Source of the DNA: Melitaea cinxia
Taxonomy: Eukaryota; Arthropoda; Insecta; Lepidoptera; Nymphalidae
Direction: 5' to 3'
Assembly: GCF_905220565.1 (NCBI RefSeq)
Contig: NC_059405.1
Location: 12,974,081-13,038,080 of the forward strand
Length of the DNA: 64,000 nt
Shown here: positions 1 to 9,848 of the stretch, piece by piece
Layout of the letters: the number at the start of each line of letters is the position of its first letter
Position numbering within the stretch: the stretch's first letter is position 1
Notes under the pieces: model-generated
The model's database searches: none
Seen by the model: the letters and a program-made list of their open reading frames with translations, nothing else
Told to the model about the DNA's origin: nothing
Program-made: the position numbers and the translations under genes

Positions 1-665
1 TGATATGTTTCCGGTAGTTATTCGTTTTAATAACTTCGTCCATAATTTCACAGACAAAACCTTCGGTTTCTCCGAAGAGGTTCCCGTGTTGTAACCAGGA
101 TATAGACCTAGGCTGGTCTACATCTGGGTCTGTCAGAACTTTGTAGAACCAGCCATGTAATTCCTTGCTCTTCCATACGGCCACGCGGTCAACGGTACGC
201 ATTACTATAGGCTTACGCCATTTCTCTTTGCCTAAGGACAGCGGAGTAAAGCCCCTATCAACTAAAACAACGTCCATGTGCATATCTCTCTTCATATTTA
301 AAAAGTACTATCTGAGATTATACACTTCACGATTGTGGAGATTTTTCGCGTTTAAGAAGCCACGACCCCTTCATTTTCGTGGGATGTACAATCTCATCAC
401 AGACGATCAAGGATGGTGTAATCAGCACGCTGTTAACAGTTTACGGACTTGGCGATCAAGGGAATCTAATTCCGTTTGAGTCCATCTCAAAATGCCAAAG
501 GTATAGACGATTAAGGGCATAACCCAACTGTTAAAGGCACTTACCTTGTTACCGCCCGAAAGAAAGCCATTGAGAACTTTTTTCAGCCGGCCAAAGAATC
601 ATTCCTTTACCAGTTGTCTCATGGCTCCGTTATCAATGCCCAATGCCTCTGACATTCCAAGATAT
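1..665 (-). pseudogene. 3' part of a decayed non-LTR reverse transcriptase (R4/R2-like)
   Basis: Reading the minus strand from about 665 down to the window edge gives stretches resembling the region after the catalytic domain of a family of arthropod non-LTR reverse transcriptases: YLGMSEALGID, then a GG(N)K stretch, WVMPLIVYTFGILRW, HHPWSSVMRLYIPRK and LHNREVYNLR. Stop codons and frame shifts interrupt it, for example just after YIPRK near position 360, so it is a relic. The piece runs off the left edge. Its N-terminal half lies on the far side of the CR1-like insertion, at 5577-6440. The R4/R2-like label rests on memory of the family's conserved C-terminal motifs. No restriction-like endonuclease motif is visible here. 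Confidence 0.7.
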
Positions 666-671
666 TTATAA
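666..671. repeat. Target-site duplication of the CR1-like element (left copy)
   Basis: TTATAA at the 3' end of the element; the partner copy is at 5571-5576. The sequence is its own reverse complement and abuts the (TTA)n tail, so one or two bases of ambiguity remain. Confidence 0.7.
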
Positions 672-704
672 TAATAATAATAATAATAATAAAAACTCTT
701 TATT
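672..704 (-). terminator. 3' end signals of the CR1-like element: AATAAA plus (TTA)n tail
   Basis: On the minus strand, AATAAA (complement of 699-704) is followed within about 10 bases by a run of TTA/ATT triplets (672-691) that ends at the target site. The triplet run would serve as the priming tail in target-primed reverse transcription. Confidence 0.7.
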
Positions 705-1045
705 GTACACCAAAAGTGAGCAAAAATACAAAAATAAAAACAGGAGTTAAGTACAAAAGGCGGCCTTATCGCTAATGAGCGATCTCTTCCAGGCAACCTT
801 TGGGTAAAGGAAATGGTATATATGTAGACAGTTTAGGTGTACAGTTTTACCTAAACATATACAATATATTTAGACAAATAAACAATGTAAAAAAATAATA
901 ATAATTAAAATAAAGTATATGTATGTACATGGCATATATAAATGGAAAGTTGTAATAGACATACATAGACGTATATAGAGTTAATGAATTATTATGATAA
1001 AATTCAAAGTGAGGACAGGAGATAATATGTGACTAGATAGAAGGA

Positions 1046-3982
1046 TTAAAATTGAGAGAAATAGTGTTTCACCGACTTCTTGAAAATTGGAAGGGATTCA
1101 ACGCGTCTGATGGGCAAAGGAAGGGAGTTCCAAAGCCGAGCAGCTTGGACAGTAAATGATTTAGTGTAGAAATTAGTGGAGTGGGGAGGAATTTTAAGAA
1201 GTAAACTATCATCGGAGCGAAGGCTTCGCTCATGAGACTCGCTGAGATACTTAAAACGTTCACGTAGGTAAGAAGGAGTAGCAGGATTAAATAGTATGCA
1301 GTATAGCAAAGTAAGTATGTGAGTATTCCTGCGAAGGCGAATTGGGAGCCACTTGAGTTTTTTGCGAAAATCAGAGATGTGATCATATTTGCGTAGGCCG
1401 AATATGAAACGGATACATAAATTTTGAATGCGCTCAAGCTTATTAAGTTGCTCCTCAGTAATATCAAGATAAGCAGTATCAGCATAATCCAGCAAAGGTA
1501 AGAGAATGCTATGTGCAAGCGTAATTTTGGTGGAAGTGGGAAGAAAATTCTGCAGCCTGCGGAGTGATCCTACAGCTGAAAAAACTTTTCGACTTAATTC
1601 ACACATCTGTGGACACCAAGAGAGATTTTGATCCAATATAATACCCAAGTTAGTCACTTTATCGCTGTATGGAATTTCAACGCCATCAAAAATTATAGGA
1701 GGCAATTGTGACCTATTAATACGAGAAATAAATTTAGAGCTTCCTATTATAATTGCTTGCGTTTTCCTTGGATTGACTGTTAAACCAAAGGATTTACTCC
1801 AATTAGCAACTCGTAATAAATCATCATTGATAATAGAGACAGTTTGTGGCAATTCTTCAATAGTACAGTGTGTGTAGATTTGGAGATCGTCAGCATAAAG
1901 ATGGTAGAGAGAAGATATAACTTTGCTGATGCAATTGATGAAGATAGAAAATAAGAGAGGGGAAAGCACGCCACCTTGCGGTACGCCAGCTCTGACCGCA
2001 CTCCAATTAGAAAAGGAGTCGTTAACCCTGACTCGTTGCCGGCGACCTCGCAAGTAATTTTGAAACCACTCAGTTACCTCAGGAGATATGTTAAGAGTAT
2101 ACAAAGTATCGGACAGTAAGTCAAAGTCCACGGTATTAAATGCATTAGTAAAATCTAACAGCGTCAAGACCGTGACTCTTTGGTTGTCCATATTCGACCT
2201 GATATCATCGGTGATTTTAATTAACGCAGTAGTCGTGCTATGTCCAGGACGAAAGCCGGATTGGAAGGGATTAAGGAGATTATGATTTAGAAGGAAACGG
2301 CTAAGCTGCTGATGTACAAGACGCTCAAGAGCTTTGGAAAGAAATGGAAGGATGGAAATGGGACGATATTCAGATAAAGAACACGGATTACTTTTTTTAG
2401 GTAGAGGAATAATGTCAGCATCTTTCCACACTGACGGAAAAGAGTTAGTGGAGATGGAGAAATTAAAAATAAATGTGATAACTGGACATAGAATATCAAT
2501 TAGAGGGATAATCATGTTACGACTAATGCTGTCCGATCCAACCGAGTTAGATTTAATTGCGAGAATGCTACTCTTAACATCACATTCGGAAAACTGGCTA
2601 AACAAGAAAGTAGGAACATCAGGAGTTATCGTCGTAGAAAGCTGATTTTTTGTACGTAACTTAGTTGTGTTATCTATGACAACAGAAGAAGAAAAGTGGA
2701 GGTTCAAAGAATTGAGATCTAAATGTTGAGAACTAATTTGACGGGATTTACCAACTCCAAGTGATCTAAGAAAATTCCAGACTTTACCGGAATCTGCCAG
2801 TGAGACAGATTTATAGATATAGCGTCGCTTTTCATCTCTACACAGTCTATTGCAGCGATTTCGAGCCCTTACATATTTTTCCCTATTAACCTCACTGGGA
2901 TCCATCCTGTACTTCGCTTTAGCACGATTCTTTTTGTTCTGTAATTTTCTTATCTCAGATGTAATCCATGGCGCCGGAAGATGTTTTATTTTCACAGGGC
3001 GAATAGGCGCATGAACATCATATAGCTGAGTTAATAATGCGTTAAAAAATATTGCTTGCTCATCAACTGTACTCGCATTGTAAACCTCTGACCAGTCAAT
3101 TTTAGTTGCGTCCTCCCGTAGTCGTTCCAGATTTATCCCACCAAAATTTCGCTGCAGAAGAATTCTAGATTTTATTTTAGGAGGCCTAAGTTTATAAGAT
3201 AAAAATAAGAGGTCATGATAGGAGAAAGCGTTAGCAGTACATTGACCATGGTTAGTAACATGGTCAATTGAGGAAACAATAATTAAATCTAGAAGTGAAG
3301 GAGAGCAGTTAGGAGCAATGTGAGTAGCAGATAAGGGTAAAATATGCAAATTAGCAGCGTTAACAATAGTATTAAGACGGGTAGACCGGTGGTTGTTTTT
3401 AAGCAAGCAGGTGTTAAAATCGCCCATGATAACCGTGTGATTATATAAGGAAGTAAAATTATGAAGTAATGTTTCAAAAGTACCAAAATAGTCAACAGTG
3501 AGACATGGACTATAAAAAACACCGAGAAGTAGTTTGGCATGTGAAAAAATCACTTCGATAAAAAGATGCTCGGCACCACCACCGGTCTGAGGTTGCGAAG
3601 TGTCAATAATATTATACGGAATTTGAGAACGAAGATAAATAGCAACCCCTCCACCCGACCGGCCAACGCGATCATTGCGGATCAGGCGGAATCCCGGTAA
3701 AGAGAAAGAAGTGGAAGGTAAACAAGGCCTAAGCCAAGATTCGGAAACTAATATAGCATGGATATGGCTAACACTGCCAAAGGTAGACAAGAAATCAGGA
3801 TAATGTGCAGGAATACTCTGCGCGTTAATGTGAACTGCGTTGAAATTCTTTAAGCAACTAGAGAAATGAGAATTTAGACTGTCGCTTAAACAAGGAATAT
3901 TTTGAAAACTGTCGTCACTAGAGTTTTCCTCAGTAGATGAAGATAAGGACATAAATTCACTACATTCACTTGAAAATGACAT
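1046..3982 (-). CDS. ORF2: apurinic-type endonuclease and reverse transcriptase
   Basis: A 978-residue non-LTR polyprotein that would nick target DNA and copy the element RNA at the nick. The start chosen is the ATG at 3982 (MSFSSECSE). The frame stays open 51 codons further upstream, but that stretch is AT-rich and encodes a Phe/Ile/Tyr run unlike protein. Residues about 45-270 form an APE-type endonuclease: N53 in HINAQS, E81 in SESW, D188 and N190 in MGDFN, and H256 in SYHD, which stands where the usual S-D-H motif lies. The reverse transcriptase spans about 500-800: YRPISILP fingers, D610 in LLDFTNAF, GVPQGGVLSPLLF, and YADD at 696-699. No RNase H or cysteine finger is seen. No stop or frame shift interrupts the frame, so the protein may be active, though its ORF1 partner here is broken. 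Confidence 0.92.
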   Translation of the reverse strand: MSFSSECSEFMSLSSSTEENSSDDSFQNIPCLSDSLNSHFSSCLKNFNAVHINAQSIPAHYPDFLSTFGSVSHIHAILVSESWLRPCLPSTSFSLPGFRLIRNDRVGRSGGGVAIYLRSQIPYNIIDTSQPQTGGGAEHLFIEVIFSHAKLLLGVFYSPCLTVDYFGTFETLLHNFTSLYNHTVIMGDFNTCLLKNNHRSTRLNTIVNAANLHILPLSATHIAPNCSPSLLDLIIVSSIDHVTNHGQCTANAFSYHDLLFLSYKLRPPKIKSRILLQRNFGGINLERLREDATKIDWSEVYNASTVDEQAIFFNALLTQLYDVHAPIRPVKIKHLPAPWITSEIRKLQNKKNRAKAKYRMDPSEVNREKYVRARNRCNRLCRDEKRRYIYKSVSLADSGKVWNFLRSLGVGKSRQISSQHLDLNSLNLHFSSSVVIDNTTKLRTKNQLSTTITPDVPTFLFSQFSECDVKSSILAIKSNSVGSDSISRNMIIPLIDILCPVITFIFNFSISTNSFPSVWKDADIIPLPKKSNPCSLSEYRPISILPFLSKALERLVHQQLSRFLLNHNLLNPFQSGFRPGHSTTTALIKITDDIRSNMDNQRVTVLTLLDFTNAFNTVDFDLLSDTLYTLNISPEVTEWFQNYLRGRRQRVRVNDSFSNWSAVRAGVPQGGVLSPLLFSIFINCISKVISSLYHLYADDLQIYTHCTIEELPQTVSIINDDLLRVANWSKSFGLTVNPRKTQAIIIGSSKFISRINRSQLPPIIFDGVEIPYSDKVTNLGIILDQNLSWCPQMCELSRKVFSAVGSLRRLQNFLPTSTKITLAHSILLPLLDYADTAYLDITEEQLNKLERIQNLCIRFIFGLRKYDHISDFRKKLKWLPIRLRRNTHILTLLYCILFNPATPSYLRERFKYLSESHERSLRSDDSLLLKIPPHSTNFYTKSFTVQAARLWNSLPLPIRRVESLPIFKKSVKHYFSQF

Positions 3983-4628
3983 TGACTTGAAATAATTATT
4001 AAAAGTACGTATACAATATGTATGACTAAAAATTACAAGGAGAAAATAAAATAAATATTTATAATAAGCAAAACAGACAAAAAATATATAAATATAAATA
4101 TTAAAATGAAATATAAATATAAAAAAGAAAAACAAAAATAAAATAAAAATAAAACAAATGAAAAGAAAAATTAATATTAAAAAAGTTACTAAAAACCATT
4201 TAACTCACCCGCCAGCTGCAAGGATAGGAATATTATATAAACATTTAATATTTACAATGAAAAAGAAGAAAACTAAACAAAATAAAGAGATATAAACATG
4301 ATTGAAAAAAAGAAAAAAAAAATCACAAATTTTAACAATAAAATTTAAATTTCGAACATAATTAAAAATTCAAATTACCCACTACAGTGACAATCTCGTA
4401 TTATTGTCAATATCAAACTTGTAATATACACGTAGGTAGTGCCATAAAAAAAACATATACGACCACCAACATTCAATCGAAAATAAAAACAAGACAGTGA
4501 TAAAAAGTTATAAAATATAAAAGTTTAAATTTAAAAATTGTACAGTGGTATAAAATGAATTTAAAGAATGGTTAAATCAAATCGTAATATTATATAATTA
4601 AGTGTAAGTGACAGTTATTGCAAATGAA

Positions 4629-5372
4629 TTATTTTTTTACCGGCCTCTTAGATCGTGATGCAACACTTTTGTATTCCGACGATTTTACGGTAGCTATATT
4701 TGGAGGTGGTGACTTGACTACTTCTACGGGCGTGCCATCTGGGATTTCATCAAGGTCAGTTAAGTTCTCAGCCTTATAACGTGTTCCATTCGGAGCCACG
4801 ACATAGATGCAGCCATCACGCGTCCAGCACTTATTAACACCAAACCGCTCCCGAGCCGCAAGAAAAGCATCATGTCGGGGCCTTGTCAGAAACTCGGACT
4901 GCGTGACACCAGTTCCCTTTAATTTTGCCTTCGCGAACCACACCTGATTTCGGACTGCCAGGTCAGTGAACTTGACTACTAGCGGCCGTGGTTTCTTACC
5001 TAAGGAGCGGCCAAGCCGGTAAGATAATTTTATACTTGCACTCGAGAAGTTAGGTAAGTCAAGATTCTCAGCGACGAGATTAGTAATTCGAGCAGAAGTG
5101 TCCTCCGATTTTTCTTCGGATACTCCGTGGAAAAGAAGGATCTTACGCCGCGTTTTCATTTCTTGTCGATCCATCTCCCTGCCTAGGAACTCAATCTGAT
5201 TCTTAAGTGTAGTTAAAGCAAATAACACAAATTTTTTAAATGCTGTGAACTATGCTGCCAGTGAAGTGGTCGTTAGTGGAGAGAGATTTCTATCCAAGTC
5301 TTGTTGAAAGTCATTCATTCTGGTTGTAAACATTTCTGTCATCGTCGTTAGATCTGCTCTCAGAGACTCCAT
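4629..5372 (-). pseudogene. ORF1 of the CR1-like element, one in-frame stop
   Basis: The 199 residues downstream of the stop resemble an RRM-type, L1-like ORF1 protein, which binds element RNA in the ribonucleoprotein. They include a charged helical start (EFLGREMDRQEMKTRRK), ILLFHGVSE as the probable first RRM strand, KPRPLVVKFTD as a later strand, and a basic C-terminus (SRSKRPVKK). In the same frame an ATG at 5372 gives MESLRADLTTMTEMF and a likely coiled coil. A TAG codon at 5252-5250 (codon 41) separates the two parts. The codon at 5228 is GTG and unlikely to be a true start. I therefore read this as a single ORF1 of about 247 codons inactivated by one nonsense codon. Its spacing before ORF2, 646 bp of AT-rich DNA, is long. 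Confidence 0.8.
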
Positions 5373-5576
5373 AGTAAATACGCACGAAGGAAACTGAAGG
5401 ATCGCCAAAAAATTACGCAAAGGAGATTGCTTGCTGGTGAGTGATGGTAATTAAATAATTAAAAAATTCATGAAAAGCTTCCTAATTTAAATTAAAACCG
5501 AATTTAACAGTAAATTTTTAGCAACGACGTATATAAGCTGTTCACTCTTAAGTTAAGTAAGCTGTCACACTTATAA

Positions 5577-6440
5577 GTTTCACCTTCGTTGAGAGATCTA
5601 AAAGACAAAGAGTTGTTAAGTTTTAAATTTTCTGATGATACAGTGCTACCTCTTTCTACGTGGATGACAGCGCATTTATCCACACCAAACTCCATTCTTA
5701 TACAAATGCTAAAGGTTTCTGTTATTTTTAACAACTTGTATAAGTCTGGTAGTTTGGATGCGAAAAGCTTCAAATCATCCATATAAAGTAGGTGAGATAT
5801 TGCTTTGCTTCCTCTACGAAGGTGAAAACCCAACCTTGAATCCTCTAATAAAGTGCTTAAAGGGCCAACAAAAAACCACAAATAAAACCACAATGTACTC
5901 AAACTATCACCTTAAAAAATACCCCGCATAATCTTTATCCGTTCAGTTGATCCTGAAACATCGTCATCAAACAAACATCACCCGGATGACGTAAAAAAGT
6001 GTTCCACTGTCTCATACACGTACTCAGAAAAGAGCACAAAGTAGTATCAATATTGTATAAGCCATGTATGAGGCACTGAATCGTACGTTTTCTTGTAGTC
6101 AATCCAAGCGGCAGCCAGATTTTTCCGGTTTCGACGTACCTGTTGGCATATGGTCATGTCTATGAGGAGAAATTCCTTGGTACCGCATCCGTTCTGAGTC
6201 GTAGCCAAAAATATTATTTGTAGTCATATGTTTTGTAATTTTTGCGACGTGAACAGATGTAAGTAGCTTATAGATGGTAGGTAAGCAAGTTATAGGGCGG
6301 TAGTTTTTAGGATCAGCGGTACATCCCGATTTGTATAACAGGAATGTGGTCATAAATTTTGGTAATGAATTAGTAGAAATTGCGTCTTGAAATTGTGATG
6401 CCAGGATGGGGTGCGAACCTGTGGGGTTATTATTATTATT
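5577..6440 (-). pseudogene. N-terminal part of the decayed R4-like reverse transcriptase
   Basis: The minus strand encodes, in broken frames, PTGSHPILASQFQDAIST (near 6415), then KSGCTADPKNYRPITCLPT and IYKLLTS (6353-6240), then WIDYKKTYDSVPHTWL (near 6100), then FQGDSLSTLW-like residues and LLYMDDLKLFASKL with the YMDD catalytic box (near 5780), ending with NEGETYK at the insertion junction (about 5572). Stops and shifts lie between these blocks. The order fingers, palm A, palm C and thumb is that of a reverse transcriptase, and the frame continues at 665-1 once the inserted element is removed. Upstream of about 6440 the similarity fades into AT-rich DNA with an (ATT)n run. Confidence 0.75.
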
Positions 6441-6772
6441 ATATTTTTTGAAATGATGATAAATAAATCGTTAGCAATTTTGAAAGGGATGTGATTTTCG
6501 TTCCATGCTTTGTGTTCCTATAAATTTTTGTAGTTATGTCTTTTTTTAATATTGAGAATAATACAGATAGCTTATCATCCAAACAACAGCGAATTGAAAT
6601 CCTATCCAGTATCCTATATTGCGCTGTATTTGTCTTTAAAAAAATTGCAAGTGCAGCGTATTAAAACATAACTAGTGCAAGAGGCCTATTATAAGCTGTG
6701 TGCCGTTTATTTTGTTAAAATACGATAGGGTACTGAAAATGGATATTTATGGCTTTTGTACCAGAAAAAATA
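6441..6772. other. AT-rich stretch, no recognised feature
   Basis: Holds a short (ATT)n tract at the left margin and otherwise nothing I can assign. It may include diverged upstream sequence of the R4-like element. Confidence 0.5.
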
Positions 6773-6917
6773 AATAATATTGTTTTCAAGCAGTGTTGGT
6801 GAGTAAGGTGACCAGAGCTCCTGAGGGGGGATTTTGGATAGGGTCGGCAACGCGCTTGTGATGCTTCTGGTGTTACAGGCGTCTACAAGCTACGGTAATC
6901 GCTTGCATAAAAAAAAT
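6773..6917 (+). mobile_element. SINE B fragment (poly(A)-tailed short retroelement)
   Basis: Matches the 3' two thirds of a repeat present several times in the window: GTTGGTGAGTAAGGTGACC, a GATCGGCAACGCGCTTGTG-like block, CTTCTGGTGTTACAGGCGTC and CTACGGTAATCGCTTGC, ending in A-rich sequence. Other copies are at 15885-16161, 27260-27875 (interrupted), 48476-48787, 56935-56990 and 58999-59082. I see no clear Pol III box, so it is called SINE-like by size, tail and TSD only. Confidence 0.7.
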
Positions 6918-7324
6918 CAAAGAACCACATAGGCTGTATAACATAACATCACTTTATAAAATAGCACTATTTCTTTGGTTATTCTACTAAAAATGTTGCC
7001 CTCTAATGTCAAAGAAAGCGTAACTTTCAAAGAAAACAATTTTGGTACGATAAACTGCTTTTATAACCTTCCATATTTAATTCATTATGTCGTAATTTAG
7101 TAACACACCCTAGATTACCGCGAAGACACTACGTCATCTGTAAATCCGTCGTACTAATAGTTGTTGGAACGTTTCGCTGTCGTATTCAGTCTCTTTTGCC
7201 ATTTCACTAGGAAATTAATAGTTTGTTCCAGATACTTAATTTTTTCATATCATTAACTTCTTAATTTAAATGTTGCACGTCAAATACCCGATTATATACA
7301 CAGCTTAAGTAAATATCGTAACTG

Positions 7325-7402
7325 GTCAATTTCAGTAATAATAATCTATAAATCGGTTTAGCAGTTTCGGAGGAGTATGGTAACTAACATTGTGACACGA
7401 GA
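7325..7402 (-). mobile_element. Helitron-like element, 5' end fragment
   Basis: The minus strand begins TCTCGTGTCACAATG and runs into TACTCCTCCGAAACTGC, as in the 5' ends of the copies at 41609 and 58714. A second copy's 3' end lies just to its right. Confidence 0.65.
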
Positions 7403-7417
7403 ATTTTATATACAAGT

Positions 7418-7570
7418 CTAGCTGACCCTGCAAACGTTGTTTTGCCATATATGTTATGAACCCCCTTAATCCCCCCCCCCCCTATAACTTTGGGGTATGA
7501 AAAATAGATGTTAGCCGATCCTTAGACCTATCGGATATGTACACAAAATTTCATAAAAATTGATCCAGCC
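7418..7570 (-). mobile_element. Helitron-like element, 3' end fragment
   Basis: The minus strand ends with GCAGGGTCAGCTAG, and inside it carries ATCTATTTTTCATACCCC and a C-run, closely matching the copy at 58714-58912. CTAG at 7418-7421 is the expected CTRR end. The piece fuses directly to another family at about 7570. Confidence 0.65.
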
Positions 7571-7741
7571 GGCTAATTTCTGAAACAGCTGGACCGATTT
7601 TGACAGGACTCACTGGCAGATAGCTGATGTAATAAGGAGTAACTTAAGCTACTTTTACTATAGTTTTTTTTTATAACTCTATGAGCAGAACAATAACTTT
7701 TTTGTTCAATTCCACGCAGACGAAGTCGTGGACACAGCTAG
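7570..7741 (+). mobile_element. Helitron-like element, second family, 3' part
   Basis: Runs from CTGAAACAGCTGGACCGATT to GACGAAGTCGTGGACACAG and ends CTAG at 7738-7741. A close relative lies at 36340-36568. The GACGAAGTCGTGG-type short hairpin just before CTAG fits Helitron 3' ends. Confidence 0.6.
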
Positions 7742-7770
7742 TTCTTTACAAGTTTAAACTTGTAAAGAAC
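7741..7770. repeat. Perfect 30-bp palindrome
   Basis: GTTCTTTACAAGTTT is followed at once by its exact reverse complement, with no spacer. It begins at the last base of the CTAG end of the neighbouring Helitron-like element. Confidence 0.9.
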
Positions 7771-8946
7771 AGTATGATAAAAAGAAAAGTTCTGAAACGT
7801 ATTATACCTATTTAATAAATAATAGTGGTGGCCCCGTAGTCCAAATTCGACCATAATTAATTTAAATTATAAGTTCAAACATTTAACAAAAGATTATATG
7901 CGTGTGTGTGTGTCAAATACATAGTAGTGTGTGTAATGATTTTTTTTTGATTTAGTGTATTTTTTATGCATAATTTAAAAAAAAATGAGCATTCTGTACG
8001 CATTTTTCGTAAAAAGGGCTACAAAGTTTTTGCTTCACGTATTAATATGTAGATTATTGGATTTCAATGAAAGTTCTTAAGATAAAATTGTAATAAAACT
8101 TTAATCGTCTTCACAAGCGACGTGCATCGAATCAATACCCCACATAGCCGAATGTCTCGCGAATCTATGTAAGTACCTCTTACAAGCCAGGAGAAATATA
8201 CTTTATGACTATACGATAGGGTATATAATGGTATGGCTAAAATTTTATTGACCCGGCTGCCACGAGTACGGAAATGGGTCAGGTCAGTGTCTCTGCATCT
8301 TTTAATTCATGTGAAAACAGGTGTGCGGTGCAAAAATACGTTCAGAAGTGTCTCTGAGATCAGGCATTAGAATTTGTATGTAATTCGCTATTAAAATATT
8401 ACCTTACTTATTTTAATTTTAATTATTATTTTATTATTAATTTATTAGGATACCTACGTAGTACTATTATAGATTTATCAAGAAGTTGTAATAATTAATT
8501 CAAAATTGTTCAAAGCAGCTTCACACTCCAAATCCATCTTCTCCATCCATTCTTCAATCAAATTAAAAAGTTGTTGCCGATGCTTCAAATTCCTATGTTG
8601 TGCAGTGTACATACGTTAATTTAATAAAATTTAGGTTAGTTTTGTTCGTTAAAAATTATTATCTATAAAAATTTACAATAAAACACAAGGTTTGTTTTAT
8701 TATTTTCTTTGCGGAAAAGCGGTAAGAATACGTTTTGCCTGAATGACGTCTAGTTCAAAAATGTCTCACACAAGCCGCAGCTAAAAAATTTACTATAACT
8801 CACACATAGCCAATACACAATGCGCGTGCCAATAAGAATTAAACGATGTATACTTTTAATATCCATGTTCCATCTGTGTGACATTGCATATTAAAAATTG
8901 AACTATTAAGCTTAACCAATTATTTTATTAGTCCATTATGTTATAT
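7771..8946. other. AT-rich noncoding stretch
   Basis: No coding or repeat family recognised. A short TG-rich run lies near 7900, and less AT-rich DNA at 8100-8360 shows no supported frame. Confidence 0.5.
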
Positions 8947-9360
8947 TTCTTAATCGACTTCCAAAAAAGGAGGAGGTTCTCAATTCGATTGTATTTTTTT
9001 TATGTATGTTATTTCAGAACTTTCGACTGGGTAGACCGATTTCGACAACAAAAATTTAATCGAAACGTGGTGCGTTTCATTTGGTCCCATTTAAATTTAT
9101 TTGAGATCTAAGAACTACTTTTCGAGTTATATCTACTAATGCGTTTTTACTTGACTATTTTTTCATCGACCTACGTTGTATGAGTATTATATACCGCATA
9201 ACTTTTTACTGGATGTACCGATTTTGATGATTTTTAATTTATTCGAAAAGTGATGTTTATTGTATGGTCGCATTTAAATTTTATTGAGATCTGATTATAA
9301 CTTTTTGAATAATCTTTGATAACGCGTATTTACTTGACTATTTTTTCGTCTACCTACGTT

Positions 9361-9361
<1 letters not shown>
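8947..9361 (-). repeat. Dispersed lepidopteran repeat (AACCGACTTC family), interrupted
   Basis: Shares ATCGACTTCCAAAAAAGGAG, CTCAATTCGATTGTATTTTT, GGTCCCATTTAAATTTATTT and ACTTTTCGAGTTATATCTA with copies at 45905-46085, 47318-47600 and 51250-51625. It contains an internal partial duplication: the block ending in TACCTACGTTG-like sequence occurs at about 9170 and again at 9350. The R1-like element inserted after ACCTACGTTG at 9361, and the rest of the repeat resumes at 15174. Confidence 0.7.
9352..9361. repeat. 10-bp target-site duplication, left copy
   Basis: ACCTACGTTG here and at 15174-15183 brackets the R1-like helicase element. An eleventh base (T) is possible but cannot be told from the poly(T) that follows. 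Confidence 0.88.

Positions 9362-9432
<71 letters not shown>
9362..9432 (-). repeat. Terminal poly(A) tail, 71 bases
   Basis: An uninterrupted T-run on the plus strand, directly next to the target-site duplication, marks the priming tail of the minus-strand element. A tract this long and pure suggests a recent insertion, with the caution that assembled lengths of such runs are unreliable. Confidence 0.88.
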
Positions 9433-9437
<5 letters not shown>

Positions 9438-9633
9438 GTCTTATACATCCACGGGCTTATGAACCCATGTCCTTTTTTACTCTAATACATGCAAATTTTT
9501 ATTTTTATTTTTTTCTCTATTTCAAGGTAGGCGTTAGTCAACAACATCGCTGTTCAAGTCAGACTATGTTTGTTTTTAATGTCTCCAAAAGAGACGTGAG
9601 TCCACCGACCGGTTCTTAATCTAATCTATGGTA

Positions 9634-9637
<4 letters not shown>
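9433..9637 (-). other. Segment between the two A-tracts of the R1-like element
   Basis: About 205 bp of non-coding sequence lying 3' of an internal poly(A) and 5' of the terminal one. It contains GTCTC-TTTT-GGAGAC-like short hairpin sequence near 9580. It may be a genuine part of the element's 3' UTR or a transduced flank from a parent locus. No match elsewhere in the window. Confidence 0.5.

Positions 9638-9692
<55 letters not shown>
9638..9692 (-). repeat. Internal poly(A) tract, 55 bases
   Basis: A T-run on the plus strand about 155 bp past the stop codon of the long frame. A second, terminal tract lies further 3', so this one is inside the inserted unit. Confidence 0.88.
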
Positions 9693-9693
<1 letters not shown>

Positions 9694-9848
9694 TATTATT
9701 ATTATTTCCTTATAATACTATACTTATATCTAGCTAAATCTTACATTATTTACATGCGTAATAATCGTTTTCTTAGAAATATATTTTTTAATATTGTCTA
9801 TATTACTACCAAACTTACTCCTCCCAAGCAAAGCAACCTATTCGAATT

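Larger units (their letters stand above)
672..5570 (-). mobile_element. Near full-length CR1/Jockey-group non-LTR retrotransposon
   Basis: A 4.9-kb element on the minus strand with a short 5' leader (5570-5373), ORF1 (5372-4629), an AT-rich inter-ORF spacer, ORF2 (3982-1046), and a 3' UTR ending with an AATAAA signal and a (TTA)n tail. A simple-repeat tail instead of poly(A) is usual for CR1/L2-type elements. TTATAA occurs at both junctions (666-671 and 5571-5576). Treating it as the target-site duplication and taking the element out joins the flanking reverse-transcriptase frame as E-T-Y-K-Y-L-G, which supports these exact boundaries. ORF2 is unbroken and ORF1 has one stop, so the insertion is fairly young. 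Exact clade (CR1, Daphne or Jockey) is not settled. Confidence 0.88.

Noticed and set aside
165..479. 104-codon plus-strand frame
   Set aside because: It lies over the reverse-transcriptase relic that reads on the minus strand and has no domain of its own.
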